Source: JAFARZ01 sp035651595
GTDB lineage: Bacteria; Actinomycetota; Actinomycetes; Streptosporangiales; Streptosporangiaceae
Direction of reading: 5' to 3'
Assembly: GCA_035651595.1 (NCBI GenBank)
Contig: DASRFJ010000316.1
Location: 40,273-104,272, forward strand
DNA: 64,000 nucleotides
Made by a program: the position numbers and the translations under genes. Position 1 is the stretch's first letter; the number at the start of each line of letters is the position of its first letter. The notes under the pieces are model-generated. The model made no database searches and was not told where the DNA came from. It saw nothing but the letters and a program-made list of their open reading frames with translations. Shown piece after piece: positions 45,506-53,089 of this stretch.

Positions 45506-46083
45506 TCAGCGGCCGTAGGGCCGTATGTGAATGTTGAAGACGGACTTAGCAGGCGGCACAACCGCCGCGAGTGCGGCGATACCGCCGGCGTACGACCCGA
45601 ACTGCCGGCTCATCAAGGATGCCCAGTCGGCGCCACCTGGCGTCGCGACAAAGCCGGCGACGACTAGTGCGAAGTTGGCTGCCGTGGCTGCAAGCAGTAG
45701 AAGCTCGTGCATGCGCGACGGGGGCAGTACCGGCCGCATCGGACTAATACGCAAGACGAGGTAGCCGAGAATCGCCAGGCATATAATCATCACGATGCTC
45801 AGATAGCCGTGGGACGTGAGCCCGTCCTCTGTGACGCTCGTCCCGAACAAAGTGATACCGAACCAGGGCAGAACAGCGAGACGAGAAGTATAGCCGAGCT
45901 GATTCCTGCGATCCGGTCGTTCTCTGTCCAGAGGTTTGCATCCAGTCTTAGCGGTTGCCGGCGGATCGATCCGGCATTATGGCGGTTCCCAGACCGTCCG
46001 GGGACCGTCTCGGCTGGGCGCCCGCAGTTCGGGCACGTACCAAAGACGTGCGGTATTTCGTATCCGCACTGTATACAGCTCAT
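45506..46083 (-). pseudogene. Zinc-ribbon membrane protein, frameshifted near 45874
   Basis: The first frame (from 46083) starts MSCIQCGYEIPHVFGTCPNCG, a zinc ribbon, and reaches ISSAILLVSLF. The second frame continues LPWFGITLFGTSVTEDGL and two to three more hydrophobic segments, ending at 45506. One base missing between CTGTTC and TGCCC joins them into a protein of about 192 residues. Whether this is decay or an error cannot be told from sequence alone. Confidence 0.7.
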
Positions 46084-46089
46084 CGCATC

Positions 46090-46263
46090 TCACCCTTTCA
46101 CCAGAGCGCTGGATGCATAAACATCATTCGCCGCGTTGACGTTCGGGGGATCAGGACAGGAGGAGCAGGGGATGCCGTTGCCGACAGTCGTGCCGATACC
46201 TAGTACGGCGATAAGCACGCATGCCGAGCCGGCGGGCTTTGGCCGCCGCAGAGATCACTTCAT
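46090..46263 (-). pseudogene. Possible small secreted peptide with early nonsense codon
   Basis: After GAGGAG an ATG AAG is followed by TGA and then an open frame SLRRPKPAGSACVLIAVLGI, with a hydrophobic core and later IPCSSCPDPP, ending just before the zinc-ribbon gene. If TGA replaced TGG, this would be a normal signal-peptide protein of 57 residues. Low confidence, but it lies in the right place to be the first gene of that operon. Confidence 0.3.
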
Positions 46264-46487
46264 CTCCTCTAGTTGACGCTGTTCACACACCTGGATGGTG
46301 TCGCCTCCGGAAGCCGGCCGTGCGCCAGTCCTGGGCCATGTCAATCGTCACCTGGCGCTGAAGCGCGTGAGCGGATCCTGACGGCCGTTGACGACATCTG
46401 ACAGATAAAAAACGGGGCGGCAGCATCCGGCCACGTGTAGCGTGTACGCCGGTGTTCGCGTCTAGATGATTTTGGGCGAGGAGCGGA

Positions 46488-48119
46488 ATGGTCGGCATAG
46501 AACCGCCGGGAGTGGATCGTCTGCCGGAGGGGCCCGGCCGCGACCTGGTACTCGCGCTCCACGCTCTCTACCGGGGCTCTGGGAAGCCCTCAACGCGGCG
46601 GATCGCCGAGGATGTCCAGAACGGCGACTACCGCGATACGGTCAGCCACGAGACGGTCGCGGCCATGCTCCGCGGAGACCGCGGTCTGCCGCGGTGGGAG
46701 AAGCTGGAAGCGGTCGTGAGCGTTCTTGCCCTCCGGCACACCCCGCCCCTCGACCCGGTCGCCGAAGCCACGCGGATCCAGGAACTCTGGCATGCCGCGC
46801 AAGGCCATGCGGATCTCGACGAGGCAGCACGTGACCTCGCCAGGACGCCCGCTGCCACGCCGCCCGCAAGCGGCGTTATCGAGGCACCGGCGGATCCTGC
46901 GGGGCCGGCGCAATGGGAGTGCAGTGAGCCGCGGGCCGTCTCCGGTGTGCTGCCGTACTTGAGAGGACGATCCGCCCGCCAGTTTCTTTCCCGGCCCGGG
47001 ATACTGCTGCGGTCGCGTGCGTGCCGGTGGCGGCTGGCCGCTGCTTCTTTCGTGGCCGTGGCCGTGTGCATCGCCGGCGTCATCACCGGTCTCCGCCTGA
47101 CAGGCGGCGGCGTCGCTAGCGAAAGCTTCCGGATCACTGCGGCAGTGAACGGCAACGAACCAGAAGCCTTCGCCATCACGAACACCTACGTCCTGGAGTA
47201 CGACTCGTTCCGGAACGGCTCCAGGTCCGGCTGGCAGCCGCTGCCCGGCGGAGGCCGGTACCTCGGCACGCCCGCGACCGTGACGGACTCGGCCGGGCGG
47301 CTGGAGGTATTCGCGCGGACCGCAAACAACACGATAGTCCGCTACTACCAGTCCGCCCCCGGAGCCGACTCGTGGGACGGGCCGGAGCTGCTAGGCGCCG
47401 AGCGGTTCACCAGCGATCCTTCCGCGGTTAACTGGCCAGGCCACGGGCTGATGGTGTTCGCCCGGCGCACCGGCGGACTGATGGGAATCGACTCGCAGGC
47501 GGGCACCGGGGTTACCTCGTCTTGGTCAGGCTGGCACTCCTTCGGGACAATCGCCGTCGGCCAGCCGGTGGCCGTGGCGAATCACGGCGACGGCCACCCC
47601 GAGGTGTTCGCCGTAGCAAGCGACGGCGGCAGCCTTATCCATGCCTATGACCAGGGCCGCGGATGGAAGGGCTGGTCCCCCCTGGCCCAGGGAAGCGCTT
47701 TCACCGGCGTTCCCGCCGTGAACAAAGACGCGACCGGGCGGGTAGAGGTGCTTGTGCGCACCACGACCGGGTACCTGGAGTCCTTCTGGCAGGGGCACCC
47801 CGGCTTCGGGTCGTGGAACACCGCCTTAATCGGTTCGGGCATCGTCGGCGACCCAGCGTTGATCGCGGCTGGCGGGCAGCTTGAGGTATTCGCCGAGCGC
47901 GCCGGCGGAAGCCTCGGGTACAGCACGCAGTTGCAAGCCGACTCTGCCGGATGGTCCGCCTGGGCGTCGCTGCCCGGCAGATTCAGTGGGGAGCCCGCCG
48001 TGGTCTACGCCTCGGGGCGGACGGACATCTTGGCCAGCGTGGGAGGCAGCGTCTGCGACATCCACTCGGTCGGCACGTCGGGCTGGTCCGGCTGGCGTCC
48101 GCTGAGCGGGGCACCCTGA
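46488..48119 (+). CDS. HTH-like / transmembrane / beta-propeller lectin-like protein
   Basis: 543 residues. The N-terminal 110 residues resemble actinobacterial DNA-binding regulators that pick a target by HTH (PSTRRIAEDVQNGDYRDTVS, then ETVAAMLRGDRGLPRWEKLE). A single transmembrane helix is at about 187-208. The outer 330 residues are repeats of the type GW-x-W-LGG with FAxxxDGxLxHxYQ, the PLL/tectonin-like beta-propeller (WSGWHSFG, EVFAVASDGGSLIHAYDQG, GWKGWSPL). It would link an outside sugar- or surface-binding domain to an inside HTH-like domain. Confidence 0.75.
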   Translation: MVGIEPPGVDRLPEGPGRDLVLALHALYRGSGKPSTRRIAEDVQNGDYRDTVSHETVAAMLRGDRGLPRWEKLEAVVSVLALRHTPPLDPVAEATRIQELWHAAQGHADLDEAARDLARTPAATPPASGVIEAPADPAGPAQWECSEPRAVSGVLPYLRGRSARQFLSRPGILLRSRACRWRLAAASFVAVAVCIAGVITGLRLTGGGVASESFRITAAVNGNEPEAFAITNTYVLEYDSFRNGSRSGWQPLPGGGRYLGTPATVTDSAGRLEVFARTANNTIVRYYQSAPGADSWDGPELLGAERFTSDPSAVNWPGHGLMVFARRTGGLMGIDSQAGTGVTSSWSGWHSFGTIAVGQPVAVANHGDGHPEVFAVASDGGSLIHAYDQGRGWKGWSPLAQGSAFTGVPAVNKDATGRVEVLVRTTTGYLESFWQGHPGFGSWNTALIGSGIVGDPALIAAGGQLEVFAERAGGSLGYSTQLQADSAGWSAWASLPGRFSGEPAVVYASGRTDILASVGGSVCDIHSVGTSGWSGWRPLSGAP

Positions 48120-48607
48120 TCCGTCGGCCCGCGGCCGGATACCCGCCGGGCTGGTCGTGAAGTTCAAGGCCGCGACTGGCAAATAGGACCGACGCCAGCC
48201 GACCCTCAGCCGAGCACTTAACGCGCAGTGACGAGCAGGAAGCTCACTTAGATTTCAAGTCGCGCATATCGCCGATTTAGCGCGCATGATCATCAGTTGA
48301 ACGTCGTGCAGGGGCGCGTTCAGATCGCCCAGTTCGGTGGGTAGCGTTTACCTCTTGCCAACGCTTGTTTGCATGATATTGGTGTAAATCTGGCACTTGA
48401 ACTCAAAGAGTTCGAGCGACAAGCTTGCCGAGGGCAGTACTGTAGCGCGGCGCTGATCGCCTCAGTTGGCACCAGGCCGTCGAGTTCACTCCGGCTGAAA
48501 TCCGGTCCGCAGGTCGGCCGACATGTCCCGAGAAAGTGGGCGCCAGAAGCCGCATAGGCGGAGACGACGGTGAGGTGGTCCCTGGCCATGGTCCCCTTGA
48601 AACACAG
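48120..48607. other. Intergenic, no supported gene
   Basis: It contains a segment around 48190-48290 that loosely resembles segments at 50090-50170 and 51670-51760. No coding frame is supported; the last bases hold the putative -10 (TACGAT 48608-48613) of the next gene. Confidence 0.4.
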
Positions 48608-48619
48608 TACGATCGCCTT

Positions 48620-49495
48620 GTGCCGCAATGCCTTGTAATTGCGCCGAGCTACGCTGATCTGACGGCGCTGCGGACGGTGCTCGCCGAGCTGGGTATTACC
48701 GCCACGGCTACAACACAGCTGCTGGTAGGAGCGCAACTCGCTACGGTGCCGCTAGATGAGTTCAGCTTCGCGGTGGCCGTGCTGCCTGCCTCCGGACCCG
48801 ACGGGATACCAGCGCCGACGCCAGCCACGATCTTTCTGGAGGCGGGAATCGCTCTCGGCCGGGGGGTGCCGCTGATCGTCTTGGCCGAGGATCCCGACGA
48901 AGACCTTCCGGTCCTCGGTGGAGTTGCCGGTAACGTCTGGACGATTGTCGGCGCGAAGGACGAGGCTAGCATCCGGCTGCATCTGACTCTGTTCACCAAA
49001 GTCCTGGAAACCCACAGGCCGGTTCGTGACTCCGTACCGCGCCTGGAGCCGTCTGCGGCTCCGTCAGTGACGCCACCGGCCGAAACGACCGGCCGACGCG
49101 ACCAGAGTCTGCAACAGGAGGTGCTTGGTCTTTTGCAGGCAGGCGGTGCCAAGGTCGAATCGCAGGCTGTCGTAAGTGGTGGTGACCGGGTCGATGCGGT
49201 GGCACTCATCCCGGGCACAGAGCGCGTACTTGGGCCGGTACTGATTGAAGTGACCGTACGTCGGGGTCACGGCCTTTCGGCGGCCGTAAATCAGCTCGCC
49301 GCCTTCCTGACCCGGAGCGGAGCGACGTTCGGACTGGTCGTGTACGACGGCCCGCGCCTAGAGCCAGGTCCGGCGAGTGGTTTCCCGATCGCAGCCATGC
49401 ACATCGACGAGCTGCGGGAACATGTCCGCCACGGAAGCCTAGGCTCGGCACTTGTCTATATCCGTAACGCGGCCGTACACGGACTTGCGCGATGA
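48620..49495 (+). CDS. TIR/deoxyribosyltransferase-like domain fused to PD-(D/E)xK-like domain
   Basis: 291 residues from GTG 48620, six bases after TACGAT (leaderless type). Residues 1-130: Rossmann-like pattern QCLVIAPSYADL, FAVAVLPAS and ATIFLEAGIALGRGVPLIVL, similar to nucleoside 2-deoxyribosyltransferase / TIR-like nucleotide-binding folds, with Glu74 where such enzymes have the catalytic Glu. Residues 132-165 are a Pro/Thr linker. Residues 166-291 resemble a restriction-endonuclease fold (VDAVALI, then PVLIEVTVR), but the usual Lys of ExK is Thr212. The stop overlaps the ATG of the Mrr-like gene, so the two work together. Confidence 0.6.
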   Translation: MPQCLVIAPSYADLTALRTVLAELGITATATTQLLVGAQLATVPLDEFSFAVAVLPASGPDGIPAPTPATIFLEAGIALGRGVPLIVLAEDPDEDLPVLGGVAGNVWTIVGAKDEASIRLHLTLFTKVLETHRPVRDSVPRLEPSAAPSVTPPAETTGRRDQSLQQEVLGLLQAGGAKVESQAVVSGGDRVDAVALIPGTERVLGPVLIEVTVRRGHGLSAAVNQLAAFLTRSGATFGLVVYDGPRLEPGPASGFPIAAMHIDELREHVRHGSLGSALVYIRNAAVHGLAR

Positions 49496-50025
49496 CGCTT
49501 GAACCTGTGGTGATTCGGCGATACCTGACCGACGCTGAGGCGGCCCCAAAATCGGACGCGAAGGGCAAGCTCTACGAGGAGCTTGTAAGGTACCTCTTCG
49601 AGGCAGTACCAGGCTGCATCGCGGAACGTAACCTCACGAACATCTTCCGCACAGAGCAGATCGATGTCGAAGTTGGTAATGCACGGCCTGGAGATGGTCT
49701 GTGGCTTCTGCCGCATGTGATCCTTGTGGAATGCAAGCACTGGGACAAGCCCGTGGACAGCAGCACGGTGGGCTACTTCATGAACATCCTGGCCGGGCGC
49801 GGAGTTGAACTCGGAGTCTTGGTCGCGGCCAATGGCGTTACTGGCGACCGTGATGACCTGACCAATGCTCACGCCCTAGGACTGCACGGCTCACCTCGCG
49901 CGATCAAGATTGTCGTCATAACCACAGAGGACATTGCCAGCCTGCAGTCCGCCGGAGACTTCGTGGAACTGCTGCACCGGCGGTACCTCAGATCATTCGC
50001 TACTGGAGCTATCGGGGTTCCGTAG
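49492..50025 (+). CDS. Mrr-like PD-(D/E)xK restriction endonuclease domain protein
   Basis: 177 residues. KGKLYEELVRYLFEAVPG is the leading helix; TEQIDVEV (Asp58) and HVILVECKHWDKPV (Glu80, Lys82) give the D-ExK catalytic set, followed by VGYFMNILAGRGVELGVLVA, the Gln/Gly-rich last part of Mrr-type nucleases. It has no separate DNA-binding domain, so recognition may come from its coupled upstream partner. ATG overlaps the upstream stop (ATGA). Confidence 0.78.
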   Translation: MTLEPVVIRRYLTDAEAAPKSDAKGKLYEELVRYLFEAVPGCIAERNLTNIFRTEQIDVEVGNARPGDGLWLLPHVILVECKHWDKPVDSSTVGYFMNILAGRGVELGVLVAANGVTGDRDDLTNAHALGLHGSPRAIKIVVITTEDIASLQSAGDFVELLHRRYLRSFATGAIGVP

Positions 50026-50413
50026 CCGTCCTGGGTCGTCCCGACGAACTCGCTCGCGCTAAGTCCATAATCTGCAGCAGGCCCCATGATCGTGCTCCAA
50101 AACGGATTTTCTGCGTGCGTCGACTGGGAGCGTCAAGTGTGTCCGAGGACGGCATATCGGCGGCTACACGCGTCGGGCACCACAAGCGCCGACTACGGTT
50201 AGCCGCCACCGCGCGGTCATGAGCGGTAACTGAGTTGCCCTGTGCGAGCTGACCCTATTAGCCTTGTGTTTGGCAGCACACGCCTGCCTGCTCTGAGCCA
50301 CGTGCCAGCCCGGCGCTGGATGGCGATGAGGACAAGTGCGGCTCAGCCCTCGCGTGTCAGGTCATCGTGGTGCCATCACGCGTGGCCAGGCGCCGGGACT
50401 GTGCGCCAGGAAG
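50026..50413. other. Intergenic, no supported gene
   Basis: A possible diverged repeat segment is at 50090-50170. The region before 50414 contains CAGGAAG, a weak ribosome-binding site. Confidence 0.4.
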
Positions 50414-51637
50414 ATGGACGCGATGCCGCACGACAAGGTCAAGACTGCAGCCCGCCAGCGTATGGCCGCGACCGGGGAAGCCTACACCGAGGCCCGGCGC
50501 ATGGTCATAGCTGAGCAGGGCGCTCAGACAGGTTCGCCATTGTTTCCCGAGCCTGATGTCACCCGTGACGGGCCGCTGGGGTGGGTGGAACCGTCAGTCA
50601 GCTTCCTGCTTGAATCGACCCGGCCGGTCGCGGTTGCCGGGCGGATGAATGTCAATGCCTGGTACTCGCGCTTCCCGGACCGTGAGGGAAAGTTCGGTGC
50701 ACGGCTCAAGAGCCACAGGGGCGCCGATCATGAAGTAGCGCTTGATGAGCTGTTGCTTCACGAAAGACTGGCACAGAAGGCCAAGGTCTCGTATGAGGAG
50801 AACGGGGCAGGCCCTGATTTCAGGCTCTACTCGGACGGCAGGCATGTCGGGGCCGTGGAGGTGATGTCGCTCTTCATGGAGCAGGGCTGGTCCGAAGTGC
50901 AAGCCCGCCATGGTCGCATCGCGGATGAACTGAACAGGCGGCTCGCCCTCGACAGGTGGTTCATCTACTTCGATGTTGTGCAGCTTGACAGAGACCCGTC
51001 GGCCAAGGCGCTCACGGAATGGGCTAGCGAGACCATGGAAGAGTTGCCCGACCCGTCCAAGTCGGGTATCCGAGAGCATCACCGTACCTATACCGCGAAA
51101 GGTGTCCGGCTGTCCTTTACCTTCGCCGCGTGCAAGCCTGATCCTGGTGGACCGCGAGGCCGCATTGTCGGCCCGGGGCCGGTCATAGGCGGATTCGTCA
51201 AGTCGGGTGACCGTCTGCGGACGGCTCTTCAGAAGAAGGCCGGAAACCGTTACGACCTGAGGGACAGCCCGTTCGCGATTTGCGTCGGCGCTCATGACCC
51301 ATTCTGCTCGCTGGACCAGGTCGAAGCAGCGCTCTATGGGAACGTGCAGTACGAGGTGGCGACAATGTCCCGGTCGCGAGCGCAGAACGGCTTCTTCGGC
51401 CGCAGGCCGGGAGAGCCTGAAGGAAGGAACACGCGCATCTCGTGCGTATTCGTGCTGTCTAACTGGCACCCGTGGGAACCCGAGAAGGCCAGGCTCATAC
51501 GGCTCGATAACCCATTCGCGGCCCGGCGCTTCCCCGAGGAACTGCTCGCTGTCGATGCGCAGGTAGCCCGAGTCGATCACGGCGACGGCCGGTTCTCCTT
51601 CGAGTGGCTGCCCGCCCGTCCAACTGATACGTGGTAG
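50414..51637 (+). CDS. Unrecognised protein with possible nuclease-like core
   Basis: 407 residues from ATG 50414 (ATG 50423 also possible). The N-terminus VKTAARQRMAATGEAYTEAR is a helix found at the start of many actinobacterial antitoxin-like or island proteins. In the middle, GPDFRLYSDGRHVGAVEVMS gives the spacing D135-E149 of a PD-(D/E)xK motif, though the Lys is absent. The C-terminal half has several Trp/Cys/His but no motif I can name. It lies directly after the nuclease pair and may belong to it or be a separate defence gene. Confidence 0.55.
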   Translation: MDAMPHDKVKTAARQRMAATGEAYTEARRMVIAEQGAQTGSPLFPEPDVTRDGPLGWVEPSVSFLLESTRPVAVAGRMNVNAWYSRFPDREGKFGARLKSHRGADHEVALDELLLHERLAQKAKVSYEENGAGPDFRLYSDGRHVGAVEVMSLFMEQGWSEVQARHGRIADELNRRLALDRWFIYFDVVQLDRDPSAKALTEWASETMEELPDPSKSGIREHHRTYTAKGVRLSFTFAACKPDPGGPRGRIVGPGPVIGGFVKSGDRLRTALQKKAGNRYDLRDSPFAICVGAHDPFCSLDQVEAALYGNVQYEVATMSRSRAQNGFFGRRPGEPEGRNTRISCVFVLSNWHPWEPEKARLIRLDNPFAARRFPEELLAVDAQVARVDHGDGRFSFEWLPARPTDTW

Positions 51638-52189
51638 CACCGAAGTGAGGTCACCCCCAGCTCTGCTACTCATCCTTCAGAACGGATTGTTCTGTGCACG
51701 CCGACTGAAAACCGCCGAGTGTTCCTGAGGCACACCTAACGGCGGATTCGCGCGCATGGTTCAAGGCCGACGCTGACGCTTAGTGGGCAATTCCGGTACC
51801 GGCTGGTTGCCGAGGGCGCAGTAATCCGCCGCGGCAGAGTTCCTGAAGAGCACGACGGCCATGGGGGTTCAAATCGGTTGCAAGGGCTCAGAAGCGGGCT
51901 TCCGGGGCCGAGACCACGCGCGAAGGCAAACGGCAGCTACGGCGAGAGCGGAGGCCAGGCCAGCTACGGGCCGGCCATCGCTACCCCGCCGGCCGCTGCG
52001 GGAGTACAGGTCAGCATCGTGGATCTCCCCGCAGCAGGGGATATTTCACCAGGTGGCGGGCTCATGCCCGGCGCTGGGCACGAGATCAGGTGCCATGCGG
52101 AGGACGCCAATGCGTGGCGGGCACGGGATTTTTCCCGCTATGCTGACCTCATGATTTCCCCTGATCCGGGAAATTTCCCTCGAATGCGT
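51638..52189. other. Intergenic right end of the element
   Basis: No gene is supported. Two details are visible: CCATGGGGGTTCAAATC near 51859-51876, close to the T-arm side of tRNA-Leu, and an inverted repeat ATTTCCC/GGGAAAT (52154-52160 and 52168-52174) 16 bp before the right attachment repeat, which could be a recombinase arm site. Confidence 0.4.
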
Positions 52190-52211
52190 GTTCAAGTCCC
52201 CCCTCGGACAC
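52190..52211 (+). repeat. Right attachment repeat
   Basis: 22 bp identical to 34670-34691 in the 3' end of tRNA-Leu(GAG). No tRNA 5' part is present here, so this is the distal junction of the element. Confidence 0.85.
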
Positions 52212-52340
52212 GCTCCTACATGCGGCTTCGGCTTCGGCTTCGGTAACAGCATCGCGCGCCCCAGTCCCTGCCACGGGCCGGGCGGGCCCATGACGCGTAA
52301 GCTCGTAGACCAACGGCCCTCGTGATCGTGAGGAGTGCCC

Positions 52341-52523
52341 ATGACCGCACCCGCCGAAGACATGGTTCTGGTACGGCGCGCAGAACTCGACGCGCTCCGG
52401 GCCGAGAACCGGCGCCTGCGGCGCGAGGCCGGCGACCGCGAGGCCCTCCGGCGCATCAGAACAGACTCCGGACAAGGCCGGACCTTCACCCGCGAGGAAC
52501 TGGCAGAGGCCCGGGGGCATTAG
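52341..52523 (+). CDS. Probable antitoxin, small coiled-coil protein
   Basis: 60 residues from ATG 52341 (GAGGAG seven bases upstream). It is nearly all charged helix: RRAELDALRAENRRLRRE, then RTFTREELAEARGH. The size, the Arg/Glu-rich helix and the tight link to the next frame fit a RelB/Phd-like antitoxin. The TAG stop overlaps the first bases of the next frame. Confidence 0.55.
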   Translation: MTAPAEDMVLVRRAELDALRAENRRLRREAGDREALRRIRTDSGQGRTFTREELAEARGH

Positions 52524-52860
52524 TGGTGACCGGGTCCTCCGCTTCCCGGACAGGACCTGGGACGAGGTCGAAGCACTACCACAGCCACTCCGCAACGCCG
52601 CGCACAAGGCGATCTTCCACCTGCTCGAAGAACCAGTCCCCACCCTTGCCGACCCATTCCCCGAGACAGACCCGCTGCCAAGCGCCTACCGGCTTCATCT
52701 TCCCGCCGACGCCTTAACCATCTGGCACACGGTCACCGAGAGCCCAGATGGCCACGTCGTCATCGTCGTGCGTACGTCAAGGCAGACAACTGAACAAGAA
52801 CACCGGAAGACTCCGCGGCCTACAGGCACCGCGACGAAACCTACCCTCAGCCAAGGGTGA
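52519..52860 (+). CDS. RelE/ParE-like toxin frame without a standard start codon
   Basis: 114 codons open, translating as ISGDRVLRFPDRTWDEVEAL and then a beta-rich core with AYRLHLPADALTIWHTV and HVVIVVRTSRQ. This looks like a RelE/ParE-fold toxin and sits exactly after the antitoxin. No ATG, GTG or TTG is available in frame; only ATT at 52519, overlapping the antitoxin stop (ATTAG). It may use the rare ATT start, be mutated from ATG, or be dead. Confidence 0.45.
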   Translation: MSGDRVLRFPDRTWDEVEALPQPLRNAAHKAIFHLLEEPVPTLADPFPETDPLPSAYRLHLPADALTIWHTVTESPDGHVVIVVRTSRQTTEQEHRKTPRPTGTATKPTLSQG

Positions 52861-53089
52861 ACTCCGCAGCCAGAACGCATTGGCTTTCTGGTGCAGTCGC
52901 CTCGGACACGTTAAATCCCCATGAGCGGCCGTTCACGGGCATGCTCGGACGGCACCCGCGTTCAGCCTCCGGCCGCGGCGGGTGTTCTCTGGTTGTCTCG
53001 TTCCCGGTCGGTCCTCCCTTTTGCTGGTACGGGCGAGTGTCAGTGGTCCTGGCCGGTGGCGACGGCAGGTGCGCCTTCCATGCGTTAGC

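Larger units (their letters stand above)
34670..52211. mobile_element. Integrative element inserted at tRNA-Leu(GAG), about 17.5 kb
   Basis: Bounded by identical 22-bp direct repeats of the tRNA-Leu 3' end, with a recombinase gene 127 bp inside the left end. The cargo is unlike the core genes on the left: nuclease-like, HipA/HIRAN, DUF488, secreted and membrane genes, with visibly lower GC in places (for example 36.3-36.7 kb). No replication or conjugation gene was recognised, so it is probably a mobilisable or degraded genomic island. The recombinase is frameshifted, so it may no longer move by itself. Confidence 0.75.

Noticed and set aside
48320..48736. 138-codon minus-strand frame before the TIR-like gene
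   Set aside because: Runs antisense into the start of the real gene and shows no family resemblance.
34691..52189. Conjugation or replication genes expected in an integrative conjugative element
   Set aside because: No FtsK/TraB-type translocase, relaxase or replication initiator was recognised, so the element is called an island rather than an ICE.
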